A stretch of DNA of 64,000 nucleotides, from NCBI GenBank assembly GCA_944548615.1, contig OX155974.1, positions 868,001-932,000 of the forward strand. Direction: 5' to 3'. The notes under the pieces were generated by a model. The model was not told the origin of the DNA. It did not search any database and worked only from the letters and a program-made list of their open reading frames with translations. Of this stretch, positions 41,130 through 52,749 are shown in pieces. Position 1 is the first letter of the stretch; each line of letters begins with the position of its first letter. The DNA comes from Micropterix aruncella (taxonomy: Eukaryota > Arthropoda > Insecta > Lepidoptera > Micropterigidae). The position numbers and the translations under genes are program-made.

Positions 41130-41775
41130 CAGACTATCGCGGTTGCTTCACATTATAGCTTTATAAACGAATTTACCGCGTGAAGTGTGTAGCACCCGAC
41201 GTTTCGGCGACGTTGCCCAGGGTAGACTGGACAGCGGCGGCTGCAACGTCGCCGAAACGTTGGTGTCTAAACTTTACGTGGTAAATTCGTTTTTTAACCA
41301 CATTTGTATCATGCCTTTGCAATTATTATGAAAAAGATTATCGCGGTTGTTTGACATTATAAATAGCTTTATAAACGAATTTACCGCGTGAACTATGTGG
41401 CACCCGACGTTTCGGCGACGTTGCAGCCGCCGTTGTCCAGGGTAGACTGGACAGCGGCCGCTGCAACATCGCCGAAACGTCGGGTGCTACAAACTTCACG
41501 CGGTAACTTCGTTTATAAAGCTATTTATAATGTCAAACAAACGCGTTAAGTTTTTGATTTTATAATAATGGCAAAGGCATTATACAAAGTGGTTAAAAAA
41601 CGAATTTACCGCGTGAAGTTTGTAGCACCCGACGTTTCGGCGACGTTGCAGCCGCCGTTATCCAGAGTAGACTGGACAGCGGCCGCTGCAACATCGCCGA
41701 AACGTCGGGTGCTACAAACTTCACGCGGTAAATTCGTTTTAAAAGCTATTTATAATAATAACAATTATTATTATT
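41130..41775. mobile_element. Three palindromic elements of family P in tandem
   Basis: Palindromes at about 41165-41290, 41341-41545 and 41595-41740 with arms GAATTTACCGCGTGAAGT...GCACCCGACGTTTCGGCGAC and a GGGTAGAC centre. The first lacks part of one arm. Flanking words (ATTATAAATAGCTTTATAAA) are also inverted. Frames over them are palindrome artefacts. Confidence 0.85.
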
Positions 41776-42337
41776 AAAAAATCCTAGAAGAAAACTCAAC
41801 AAACCATTTTTTTTTTATTTACTAAATTTCCAGTACAAAATTTTATAGTAACAACACTCATTTGATAAAAATAAAACAAACATGTAATACAAAATAAACA
41901 AATAAAACAATTGTACCGACTAAAATAAAAACTTTCATCAGTTGGATTAGGTATACATGTATTGGTTTCTTTATATACAAAGGAAACATAGAAAAATTTG
42001 ACAAAAAAAATTTAAGTGAAAAAAGTTGACAAGATTGGATTTTATCAATTATATTTTATGCGACTTATGCTTTCAATTTTTTTATTGGTACTAAATTTCC
42101 AGTACAAAATACATGAACGTTTAAAAATTGCCACATTTGATAAAAACTTATAATGTATCACAAAAAACACATCATGTTACATCACAGCGTGATTACGTAT
42201 GAATAAAAAAAATAGAATACAAACGAAACATAGAAAAATATAAACAATTAAAAAATTGCGGAGTATCGGCTTATTCAACGGTAGTGAGTAGTGAGCGACG
42301 GCGGCAACTTGTGGCTTGCCGATACAAACAAGCTGTA
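41776..42337. other. AT-rich stretch, nothing recognised
   Basis: Contains a short duplication (TAAATTTCCAGTACAAAAT near 41823 and 42090). No gene. Confidence 0.4.
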
Positions 42338-42831
42338 CACTGAGAAAAATATAGCGCTGTAATACACGGAAATACGCATGTTTCAACAAGGATTACGTAT
42401 ATTTCATTAGGTGCGACTTGGGATCTCGCTTCTAACATGGCAGCATGTAGTAGTATACGTACGGTTAGTCGGACACATGAATCATGTTAAAATATAATGA
42501 TACATATAATCGAGTAATGGAGTTTCATCAAAACTCCTTGTAATACAACAAAATTTCGAGTAAAACCTCATAAATAGAATAGAAAACGAATTTACCGCGT
42601 GAAATTTGTAGGACCCGACGTTTCGGTGACGTTGCAGCCGCCGTTGTCTAGGGTAGACAACGGCGGCTGCAACGTCACCGAAACGTCGGGTCCTACAAAT
42701 TTCACGCGGTAAATTCGTTTTCTATCCTATTTATAATGTCAAACAACCGCGATAGTCTTCGATTTTAGAGTAAAACATCGTTATTCTATATAAAACATTA
42801 TGTAAGAATCAATCTAATATTTTTCTCAGTG
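42338..42831. mobile_element. MITE with 15-bp TIRs carrying a nested palindrome
   Basis: Termini CACTGAGAAAAATAT and ATATTTTTCTCAGTG are exact inverts. At 42580-42770 a complete family-P palindrome of the GGACCCGAC/GGTGACG type is inserted. Confidence 0.8.
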
Positions 42832-42929
42832 TGAGTCATACAGTTTATCAGTTGGTACATAAAATTATACCTAATGATGAAATACAGTTATTACCAAGTA
42901 TCAGAGATGGATAACTTTTATTTTTTAGG

Positions 42930-43105
42930 ATAGAAAACGAATTTACCGCGAGAAATTTGTAGGACCCCACGTTTCGGTGACGTTGCAGCCGCCTTTGTCT
43001 AGGGTAGACAACGTCACCGAAACGTCGGGTCCTACAAATTTCACGTGGTAAATTCGTTTTCTATCCTATTTATAATGTCACAACCGCGATAGTCTTCGAT
43101 TTTGG
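42930..43105. mobile_element. Family-P palindrome, partly deleted
   Basis: Same subtype as 42580-42770; the right arm lacks CGGCGGCTGCA. Followed by a 14-base C-run at about 43140-43153. Confidence 0.8.
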
Positions 43106-43274
43106 ATAACTTTTAGTTTGTATCGAGCACCGAGCCAACACCCCCCCCCCCCCAAATTCTACAGATCCAATCAATCATCACACATCCATCCATCCATCGT
43201 ACTGAAATAATGATACTATAGGTAAACTAATGTCAACTATTTTTATAAAAATCACTATAAAACAGAGAATCAGC

Positions 43275-45325
43275 CTACTCCAATGTATGGAATTCCTCGA
43301 AACAAGGTGGTTCCAAACACAGTGGCTTTAAGCACTTCTTACACTGGAACCTGGTTCTTGGTCCAATCTTACCTGGTACTCGAGGACGACGTAGTTTGCA
43401 CCAGATACATTGAATTCGCGGAGTACTACCTGCAGCATTGGCAGGTATTAGCTCTGGGTAATGTCCATGCCCAGAGCCTGAAAAACGTACAGCTGGTAAG
43501 CGGACGTCTCTGGTTGGTCGTACATGACTTGCTCGAAGAGGGACATGAGCCAAATGCTGCTCCATAATCTCTTCAATCAAATTTAATCGAAAGTCCTTGT
43601 GAGAAATCATTCTCTTCTCGGGAAAACACTTTCTGAAGACAATGCAACTGTTAAATACAGATACATTGAGGAGTCTCTTGAAAAGTTTCTTGTACCACTT
43701 CATATTTTTTTTAGTTTCAACCAGGAAAGGCTCTAGCTGTTGATCCTTCTTGTCAACACCACCCATTTTGAGATTGTAGTCCGCAATAAGCGCCGGTCTA
43801 TAGTGTGATGGACGTCCAGGTCTACCGTCTATTAGTAGAGACTTAGTGGTATGGTATGTTGACGTTACGTAAATCTGGTTCTTATCTTGGTAAGCCATCA
43901 CAACAACATCCCCGGAATGCCGTGCTAGACAAGTGCCTTGATCAACCTTTGCCAGTTGGAGCAGTGCCGGCACATTTTTGCGCGATCTACGCAAAGTGCC
44001 AACACAATCTGTTTTGTTCCGCTTCAGAAACCTTGATAACATAGGCGAATTGAACCAATTATCCATGTACAAAATATAGCCTTTGTTTAGAAGAGGCTTC
44101 ATGAGGCGTGCGACAATCTCGGTGCTCTTTGGAAGCGGAGATTGATCAGCGTGATTTTTACCCGTATAAATATGAAACGACCACAGGTAACCAGTAGTCG
44201 ATTCGCAAATTTCAAATGTTTTAATGCCGAATTTGGCGGATTTAGTTTTAATGAACTGCTTGAAGAGCAGGTTACCTTTCCATAACAGCAACGACTCATC
44301 CAACGATATGTCTTGTTCCATCACGTAATTAGTTTGAAACTTTTCGTTGAAGTGATCAACCAATGGACCAAGACAGAAAGTCCTGGGTGAGTCGGGCGTG
44401 CGGGTAGACTTGTCTACAAAATGAAGGGCTCCGCTTAAATACCAAAAACGGTCTTTTGATATTAGATTTCTAAACACGGGGTTTTTCAACAGGGGATGAT
44501 TTGAAAATTTATCATTTTGTGATGGCAGCCTAACAATGCCACTCAAAAGGTAAAATGCAAGAAGTATCATTATTTCATGCACATTTGTCTCGTACCAATC
44601 TCTAGCAAACCTTTCCGAAGCAGCCGACAGTTCTATAGCATACCGATTAGTTTCCTGCACGATATGCTCCAGAATTTGATCGTCCCAAAAAGAGCGGAAC
44701 GCCTCATATTCACTTTGGACCTGAACGGTAGGACCAGCGCGACAATGAAATTCTTCCCGGCGGCCCCTAAAAGTATTCATAGGGAACCACTGGAATTGCA
44801 TTGCCGTTCTATCTCCTTCGAACAGTTCCCGCGATATGATGGATTCCGCATCCACTGACAACTCGTTCTCGTCGCTTTCGTCCGCATTCGTGCCGACGTC
44901 CCGCAGCCGCAATAACCTTGCTGTCTCCCTAGCGCGCCGATCACGAGAAACCTTCTCCGCCTTATCCACTAACTCTTTCAATGGCGCGGGGATGTCTTCA
45001 TCATTCTTACATACTTCAACAATCGGATCACCTCGACACCACACAGTCTCACCGAGCACAGCTCTGTTGGCGGCGTGCCTACCGCCTCTAAACCCCCTCG
45101 ACCCCGCCGCCGCTCGCCCCCGTCGCCCCCCGCCGGCTGCCCGCCCCCGGCGCCCGGCGCCCGCCGCGCCGCCTCGCCCGCCAGCCACTGCGCCGCCTCC
45201 TTCGCCAGCCGCCGCGCCGGCCCGTCCGCTGCCCGCCGCTCCGCCCCGTGCACCGGCTCTCAAGCGCCGCCCGCCCGCTGCTCTCCCCTGGACTCGCCCC
45301 GCCGCCGCCAAAGGGACGCTGAAAA
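43275..45325 (-). CDS. piggyBac-type transposase, catalytic exon
   Basis: Cut-and-paste transposase that recognises TTAA sites. Counting from codon 45311: catalytic aspartates D338 (ISLDESLLLWKG), D417 (YMDNWFNSP) and D520 (MGGVDKKDQ), with D523 also kept; spacings of 79 and 103 fit piggyBac. The C-terminal Cys-rich domain is C635, C638, C657, C660, C665, C670 and a final His. There are no stops over 678 codons, but the first Met is residue 171 (44801), inside the conserved region. A good acceptor (TTGAATTTTCAG) precedes 45325, so upstream exons must supply the start. Residues 1-78 are Gly/Ala/Arg-rich from a GC-rich insert. No flanking TTAA-bounded termini were found, so it could be domesticated or degraded at its ends. 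Confidence 0.9.
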
Positions 45326-45389
45326 TTCAAATTTAAACAATGATGTTAGCTTACTGCAGATGCTGTTTTGAGTTGTGGAACGTTAAGAG

Positions 45390-46045
45390 AAGCTTTAGAT
45401 GAAATCACAAAATGGACTCAAGTCTGGGTTATTAAAATCAACCCTAAGAAATGCATCTCGGTATAACGATAACGGACAACTAGAAATGGGCAAACCATAT
45501 TGAAAACATCGTAAAACGGGCAAACTCACTTCTATATTTGGTAAAGAAAGCTTTTCAAGTATTGACGATACAGACATTTCAAAAAATTAACAAAACCTAC
45601 AGTCGTCCGCTGATTGAGTATTGTTTTCAAATCTGGAATCCTTATTTTGCCAAGGACATCGACCCGCTTGAAAGTATACAACGTAGAGCGACAAAACTGC
45701 CAAAAATCTTAAGAAAAACACCCTATGAACGTAGATTAAAAATCCTCAAACTGACAACTCTGGAGCGACGGAGATGCAGAGGAGATCTCATAGAGACATA
45801 CAAAATACTGAGGCAACACTATGACTGCCTAGAGTTGGAAAGCATGTTTGTGTTCAATTCAAACCGTCACTTAAGAGGTCACAGCCTGAAACCGCCGAGC
45901 GACCGAGATGCCAATGGGGTTCAAAAATCTGGAATACGCAGAACGACTCCGCAGATTGCAGCTGCCTACACTTAAGGATCGTCGGACCAGGGGTGACCTC
46001 GTTGAAACATATAAGATCCTCAACGAATGCTACAATTGCCCCTAA
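45390..46045 (+). pseudogene. Two joined CR1-like LINE C-terminal fragments
   Basis: 45390-45900: ALDEITKWTQVW, then LIEYCFQIWNPYFAKDIDPL, QRRATKL and RCRGDLIETYKIL, with frame breaks in the first part. 45905-46045 starts again with the homologous segment GFKNLEYAERLRRLQLPTL, RTRGDLVETYKIL, then stops. The same protein region is thus present twice in series. Confidence 0.75.
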
Positions 46046-46495
46046 ATTGCAATTGCCAACATAAATTTCAATAAATTTGTTTGTGATCGTTTTGTGAATT
46101 TCTGAAAACTTACTCGATGGTGAAAACAAAGTAAAAATAAGATAACCTTTAACTGGTGACGAGCGTTATAGTGCGCTTATATAGGAGAGATTATGGGAGA
46201 ACGAAGACACGTGCGACCCCGTCGCACTTACGACGCACAATGGCAAATGTAGTCTGGCCGCTTCGGTTAATTCTCGCGTTTGTACTTTGTCTACTGTCTT
46301 GATGTACCTACCCCCACCAATCGATCGATCAAAAAGTCAATATAAAATGAATAAGTTCTAACCTTAGAGCACTCGGCGACCAAACAGAGGCAGGTGATGA
46401 TGTGCCAGAGCCAGCGGGCGAAGACCGAAGAGCGCGCAACGGAGACCTCTGGAAAGTAAGAATATTCCGCCTTTACTATATTTGCTATATAAGGA
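46046..46495. other. Unassigned stretch
   Basis: No recognised gene or repeat. The right part leads to an inverted copy of repeat R. Confidence 0.3.
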
Positions 46496-46625
46496 TTACA
46501 AAATATGGTGCGTGTATGTATGTGTGGGTGTGTGTATCTGTAGTGCGAATGTGCTTGTGAGTGCTTGTGCATGCTAATTCAATCCGATCTGATAATCAGC
46601 TTTTCACGTACTTCCTTAACAAAGG
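46496..46625 (-). repeat. Repeat R right part with GT-rich microsatellite; MITE-free TTAA
   Basis: Inverted copy of the block at 14670-14800 and 17010-17215. The TTAA at 46616-46619 is directly followed by ACAAAGG rather than by a MITE, so it is a candidate empty site. Confidence 0.7.
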
Positions 46626-46819
46626 ATCGACTATTCTGATGGTTAAATATGTCAATATCGTTAAAGCATACATTGTATGCATACATAACGCGCGGCAATA
46701 ACGAATTGGAACCATAGTTAGTGTTGAACCTTGGTACGTAAAAAGTTGAGTGAGCACGTGCGAGTCGGGAAGGCGCTCATATGCTCACCCTACTCCGGAG
46801 GTATGAACTGTCCAACCCA

Positions 46820-47275
46820 GTATGAACACTTGTAGCAATTTTTTTAATATTATCTTTTATATTACTTGTAATTTCTTCTTATAATGATTATTTATTATGA
46901 TTATTTTCTTTAATTATGATTGTTTGCTTTGCTACTATTGGCCCCACTTTGGGCACCATTTTGTAGCGAATTATTTTTTATTTACATTACTTATTGTTGT
47001 TGCTTCTATTGGCCCCACTTTGGGCACGCCATTTTGTAGCAATTTTTTTTAAATTTATCTTTTTATTTTCTTTTATTGTTATATTTAATTTCTTGTTATA
47101 TTGTTTGAGTCTATGGATTATAATTTTAATATCTATGCTAATCAATCTTCAACCAATCTTCAAACAACCTTCAAACAGCCCCACCAATTGGGAGACATTT
47201 GTAGCGTATAACTTTTATTTTTATATTATTACTTACTTAGACGTGCGCGCGATGTGTCATCAGCGATAAGCGCTT
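46820..47275 (+). repeat. Repeated CCCCACTTTGGGCAC...TTTTGTAGC units
   Basis: TTGGCCCCACTTTGGGCAC plus a CATTTTGTAGC start recurs near 46937 and 47009, with partial copies near 46831 and 47176. TGTAGC starts and preceding GGGCACCATTTT resemble LTR retrotransposon borders, but no coding part was seen. Confidence 0.5.
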
Positions 47276-47279
47276 GATG

Positions 47280-48390
47280 AAGAAGATAAAATTGAACGGA
47301 GAAGTGACTAAACGAAGAGGAAGATGCTAATATATGTATAAAGATATTCAAAGTATGCAGAGAATAAGATTTCAAGTGGATAGCCCTGTTTCCTCTTGTA
47401 CGCGCTCCTTCATATGTGAATTTCTCCTGTCCTGACTAAAATGTATTCTCCAAAAGAAGAAGAAGAATAATAAGGAGTATTCTATGTGTCTAGACCAATT
47501 TGTTAGACCCTTATGCACTTGGTTTTAGATAGTTTGAATCAATTTGAGGTTTATAAGTTAAGATCGGCTTGTAACCTACACTTTTAAGATCTCGTCTTGA
47601 TGAGAAATATTGATTTTTGATGTTCTATGACACAATTCTTATCTAGTGGATTATCAAAGGTGTTCTATAGTTAAATACTTCCAGATCAATGTATGCTAAT
47701 AGTTTTAAGTCACTTTCTCAATATCGGTTGACGATTGCTCCAATCAGCTGAGATTTTTTTATTTTTTAAGGTACTTATAAGTACGATATTTGTCATTACT
47801 GAATATCCGACATCGTTTGATTTGTCGATGCACTATTTATCACACTGACGGATGCTACAGTCTTCCGTCAGGGCGTTGTGAACTCAGGAGTTATTTTTTT
47901 TATATATTTATTGGATCACGAGATAAATTTATACCAAGGCGCCAATCTCGCGTATTCCTTTACTGCGTTCGTTCATCCGTTAGTGCTGCATCTGATCTAT
48001 CGAATCAATTTCTAATTATGATTTAGCTCAGTCTATTTAGTTTTATTTTATTTAGTGGTTTATTGCTATTACGCTTCATTTTTAACGAATATATAAACGT
48101 TTTATTGTTTTATTGAGTTTTAATCTTATTTTAATACATTTTATATTCTCTTGTCGGCATTTTTACAGTTATCTGCTTATCGACGGTAACATTTCTCGCT
48201 TTTCTTTTCCGCTAGATGTCGCTACAAGTTTTGAAATTGATTTAAATTTTAGGATAATGAATGAATCGACTAATTACTACTTTTACGCTTTGAAGACCAT
48301 TCACCTTGCCTTCCCGTTGCTGCGTATAGATGGCAATAGGTGTACTTACTTGGCATGGTTTGGTTTAGATATTAAGTATTCTATTTGACA
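47280..48390. other. AT-rich stretch without recognised features
   Basis: Only short frames. No repeat partner inside the window. Confidence 0.4.
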
Positions 48391-48394
48391 GGAG

Positions 48395-49100
48395 GCGTTC
48401 GATTTTATATCATTACACACTTTTATGTAGAAACGACATATCTGATACTACTCGCCGGTCCTCTAATGTCTCTAAACCGTAGCGTTGCAGACCTTCAGCG
48501 TACGACAAGCCGCTGGAAAATAAGCGGTAATTTAGATGACGTATAAATCGTTTTTGAATACGCTCAATCCTCAGCTTGTATGTAGCATACTGTGGAGACC
48601 AAATATTAGAAGCAAATTCAAGCAGGCTGCGTACGTATGCAACATAAACCGTTGTCAAAGAATGAGTGTTTTTAAGAGGTCTACAAACTCTCATGATAAA
48701 ACCGAGGGTGCTGTAAGCCCTGTTGACGACTGAATCAATGTGCTTATTCATAAAAGCTTGCGATCTAAGATGACTCCTAGATCACGCACTCGATCTACTT
48801 CCAGAATTTCATCATTGCCAATTGTATATTTAAAGTTAATTATATATAAAAGTCAATTGTCTATGTATATTGTAATTATAATAAAAGCCAATTGTATATA
48901 AAAGAGCTATTAGCTCAACATGATTGACACGATCAAAGGCCTTTGAGAAGTCAGTATATATCGCGTCCACCTGAATACGCCGATCCATACGTCCCAAAGT
49001 ATAATCAGTAAAATGAGCGAGGTTTGTAACAACCGACCGATTTTTAAGAAACCCGTGTTGGTGCTCTGTGAACGAGCTAGCGAGAGCTTGATATAGCTAT
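48395..49100 (-). pseudogene. LINE RT relic with internal deletion
   Basis: Reading leftward: EHQHGFLKNRSVVTNLAHF and AIYTDFSKAFDRVNHVELI (RT blocks), a gap where the YADD block should be, then GNDEILEVDRVRDLGVIL and TTVYVAYVRSLLEFASNIWS (RT thumb). The catalytic YADD-type block is deleted. Confidence 0.75.
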
Positions 49101-49392
49101 ATAGATAATGCTTTATTTAAGAGAAAGTAGTACAAAAATTATGTCTTAAAAACTACCCAACTAGGTGCACGTACTAGGGTAGATTCTTTTCTTTTAAATT
49201 AAGATGCGCACGTAATTTTATACTGCAATTATAGAACTATGGTAATATTTTACTTGTTTATATAATATTTAACATTATACATATAATATTCTCATTTATA
49301 CATAAATATATACATTTACCTACTTCTATTATTTACATACTATTATTATTTACATACATTTGCATTTACGTACATGTATTTATTAGTAATCG
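49101..49392. other. AT-rich stretch
   Basis: TATACATTT/TACATA-rich sequence upstream of a LINE 3' end. No gene. Confidence 0.3.
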
Positions 49393-49566
49393 AAGGGGGA
49401 GTGAATGGGTGGCAAGGTGAACGCTCACATGTGGCAAGACAGCTGTCCTAAACCTACCACAGCCGGTTCGTAAGTCCGGAATCCACTGCTCACCCCCCAG
49501 AAGTGTAAAAAAATAGTATTATGATGGGCCCGACTCCGGTCGGTGAATTCCATGGCAGCTCCGTTT
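49393..49566 (+). pseudogene. REL-endonuclease LINE 3' end, copy 4
   Basis: Starts GGGGGAGTGAATGGGTGGCA and ends CAGCTCCGTTTG followed by a TATTTATTTA tail, inverted relative to the other copies. 5'-truncated, as usual for LINEs. Confidence 0.8.
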
Positions 49567-49609
49567 GTATTTATTTATTATAATTGATTAAATTGATAAC
49601 GTCGTTTTA

Positions 49610-50025
49610 AACGAGGATATTTTAGTCAGTTTCCCCTGGAAATCTACCTTCTGGCGCTCCTATACGGTCTGCGCACCGTGCGGCATAAGCCAATCGATCG
49701 CGCACTCTGACTAACAGTCAGGGGAGTCTGGAAGCAGTACTGTTTCCTATAGAGCGGGGGTGGTTGCGGACCTTACGGCGACTGCTCTTGAAACGACCAT
49801 CGGCAACCCGATCCTGGGTAAACAGCCTGGCAAAGGATGCCGTGGTCCGCGATAGATTCGGTTTACACCGTCTCACCGCTTCGTAAGGGAGAGGACCGCG
49901 CAAGCGACCTCGAACTCTCGAATCTGGTCGCAATTGGAAGTAAGGGCGTGAGTGTAAGCCCGTTGGGTTACACTTCTGGCTATCTCGCGGTTAAGGCGTT
50001 GGCCTCTTACGGCTGTTATAAGTTC
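49610..50025 (+). repeat. GC-rich repeat F, copy F4
   Basis: Matches 38290-38680 and has the single-armed form ACCATCGGCAACCCGATCCT without inverted partner. Ends with the TCGCGGTTAAGGCGTTGGCC tRNA-like stretch. Then GATATTGGAAAATA repeats (50035-50095). Confidence 0.8.
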
Positions 50026-50118
50026 CACTATGATATAATATTGATATTGGAAAATATTGATATAATATTGATATTGGATAATAATATTGGAAAATAAATA
50101 AATATTTGTATTTCTTAC

Positions 50119-50344
50119 CTCTCTGTAGCTTGGAGAGAGGAAATGGTCCGGCCAGTAGTAGGCCGTGCCGGGCGGCGAGCGCTGTTCAGTCCTGGGCGGC
50201 GGGCGGCGAATCGTCGGCCTCTTGAACGGCGACGGCGTCTGAGGCTCGGCAGCCGACGCGCCGGCACTGGTCGATGGTTGCGGCTCAGCCGACGCGCCGG
50301 CACTTGTGGACGGTTGCGGGTCCGCCGAGGACGGTGACGAGTGA
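50119..50344 (-). CDS. Candidate exon 2 of a piggyBac-type gene (Pro/Ser-rich)
   Basis: Acceptor CTTTCGATAG before 50344 and donor GAG|GTAAG after 50119. It continues the frame of 50425-50738 with two STSAGASA repeats and a basic RPTIRRPPPR stretch and ends in phase 0. The acceptor at 45325 needs phase 2, so the exact link to the catalytic exon is unresolved (an intervening exon, another acceptor, or skipping of this exon). Confidence 0.45.
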
Positions 50345-50424
50345 CTATCGAAAGATAAAAACACAATAAATAAATTGACTGATACTGTCTGACAGTCTGA
50401 CTAGAGACTGACATATATACTTAC

Positions 50425-50738
50425 AATTGTCGGAGAGTACCACCTGGGCTCTGCCAATCTATCGGCAAGTCGTTGAGATCGAGATGGCCCTCGATTTCAA
50501 CGGCTTGCCGATCGATTGGCAGATCTATCGCCTGTGATGTGGCATCGAGATGTTCCTCGATATCAACATCACAGGGAACGTAGGCGTAGTCGTCGTCATC
50601 CAATTTATCGTCACCGTCCTCGTAACAAAATACCGGACCCGCTTCCTCGTCCGAATATTCGGACACGGACCCCTCCAGGAGCTCCATGAAGGCACGAGGA
50701 GGGGTCCGATCAGGGCTTAGATTGAATCTTCTTGACAT
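50425..50738 (-). CDS. Candidate N-terminal exon of a piggyBac-type gene (acidic)
   Basis: MSRRFNLSPDRTPPRAFMEL followed by very acidic segments (SEYSDEEAGPVF, DDKLDDDDYAYV). Acidic N-termini are usual for piggyBac-type transposases. An acceptor (TTTTTTTAG) lies directly before the ATG and a donor (CAATT|GTAAGT) after 50425, leaving phase 2, which fits the acceptor at 45325. Same strand as the catalytic exon, 5 kb upstream of it, with LINE relics in between. Association is inference. Confidence 0.45.
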
Positions 50739-51845
50739 CTAAAAAAACAAAAACACATTTTTTAAGAAAAAAGTCAAAATAGTCATCCCAATGCGTCTGT
50801 GCTTTTGACCGTTGAGGAGTTCCTCGCCCGTGAGTCAACCATGGGCGCAGCTACAGGCGAGCCCGTCACTTCAGGAAGTTATAAAGATATTAGATCGTTT
50901 TGACTGGTCAGGTGAGCATACAGAAGCTTTAGGACGAAACAGTCCAATTTTTTCTCAGTAAATAAGCCCAAATTTTGAAAAAACTTTTATGTTACTGCTG
51001 CATTTTTTATTTATTTATGCATGATAAGTTTTATGTTATTTTAGTTTCACTATAAAATCCAATATTCAAATATACAAATTTCTTCAAAAATAAAATATCG
51101 AAAAAAAATTTTTCGTCGGCTTTTTTTTTTAGTTCATTATCGATAGAAATACTATGTTTCACTATACACATTGAGAAATATCGCTTTTTGCCGCCAAATT
51201 ACAAACTCAAAAAAACTGGTGACAGTTTCAAACACTTTGTATTCACAAAATACGTTTAATCCTATGATTATTTTTGATGTAAATGAAGTAATAACTATTT
51301 AATTAGCGAAATAAACAAATATTACGTCATATCAAGTGATATTTCGTCGTTTCAAAAGTGTGACGAAAATTACCAGCCATTTTGATAAACAAGGCGCCTG
51401 GCCGCACAAAGTTTTTCACTCGAAAACAAATGAAGAAAAGGAAATGGGCTACGCACAATAAGTAATGCTCGTTGATTAAGAGTTTTAGAAAGGAAATCAC
51501 TCACTTTTAATCACCAAATCACACAAAATCGCACAAAAAATCACTTTTTAGTGTAGCCGGCTCGCGTCGCAGTTCGTCGGTCACACGTCGGTCAGAAATG
51601 ATGTCATCGATGTTTTTGTAAGGGACGTAGTTATTCATAAAACTATGATCGCATGCGGCAATCGAGCAATTTCACAGTGAGACATATTTGGCTATATTAT
51701 GGCATCATTCGATAGAATATACAATCGCATTTCGAAATTTAAACGACATTTTCGTAAGAGCCGAGCGCTATATCCAGTAGTGGACGTTTCAGAATTTCGG
51801 CGGCCGCCATTCATGTCCCCAAATGGATGTTACGTGCTCAGCGGG
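50739..51845. promoter_or_regulatory. Upstream region, possible promoter/5' UTR of the minus-strand gene
   Basis: 50800-50940 holds a scrap of repeat F. A CpG-rich patch at 51550-51600 followed (minus strand) by TTAAAA|GTGAGTG near 51500 could be a first untranslated exon with donor, to be joined to the acceptor before 50738. The rest is AT-rich with nothing recognised. Confidence 0.25.
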
Positions 51846-52749
51846 TTAACGGAGGCACGACTAACTCTTATTTTTCAAGCTGCATAATTTAAACGTCGAT
51901 GTCACGTGATAGAATCAGTAAAGGAGCAGAAACATTAGTATGAGTACAACACGCCTCTTAGGAGACGGTATTGGGACATCGGTCTCTAAGTTATATTTAG
52001 TCTTACCTACTATTCTCACATTACTGTTGCAATATAATATTTTTTCCCAAAACGTAGGTTCTACTCTTTCTACTAATACACCAAGTATGATGATGACCAT
52101 CCAATTAGATGTAGATCCAATAGATGACCATCTAAAACCCTCCAAGTAGTTATTAGACGACGAAACGAAGTCCGTAATATTATGGAATGTCATGTCACCG
52201 AAACTGTTCATTAATACCCTCAAAACGTATTAAAAATTATGAAACGATAGAAAGACATATCCTAGATATAACTCATTTTATCTGCCGTTTTGAACTCCAT
52301 TCGTTGAACTGAGCAGCAGACGAAACTCGAATTATTAGCTGGCAAACGACAAAATTTTGATATGAAATTAAACCACGGAATAGCAGCAAAAGTTAAATTT
52401 AATATTAATAATAACATCAATTATTCCATTAATAACTAATATAACATATTGCAGAAATCACCACCTTTTGTATTTAAGCGGTAAGTGGAATAAAACACTA
52501 ATAATATTGAACCAAACGACATAATATTAAAACACTATGGATCTTATACCTATATCTTATAACTTATAACCATTAAACGTATCCTATAACTTATAACTAT
52601 TAACCGTAACGATCTTACACCGCACGAAATGTGTTCCAATTTATTCGGATGGTTCGAGAGGTAGTTTTTATAGACGATCGTTCCTTTCGTATTCCGCTCT
52701 AACGCATTGCTCTATCTCATTCGCTTAAACTAATTTCAGTTTTAATTCC

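Noticed and set aside
41568..41777. 69-codon frame at 41568
   Set aside because: Translates straight through a family-P palindrome, so it is a structural artefact.
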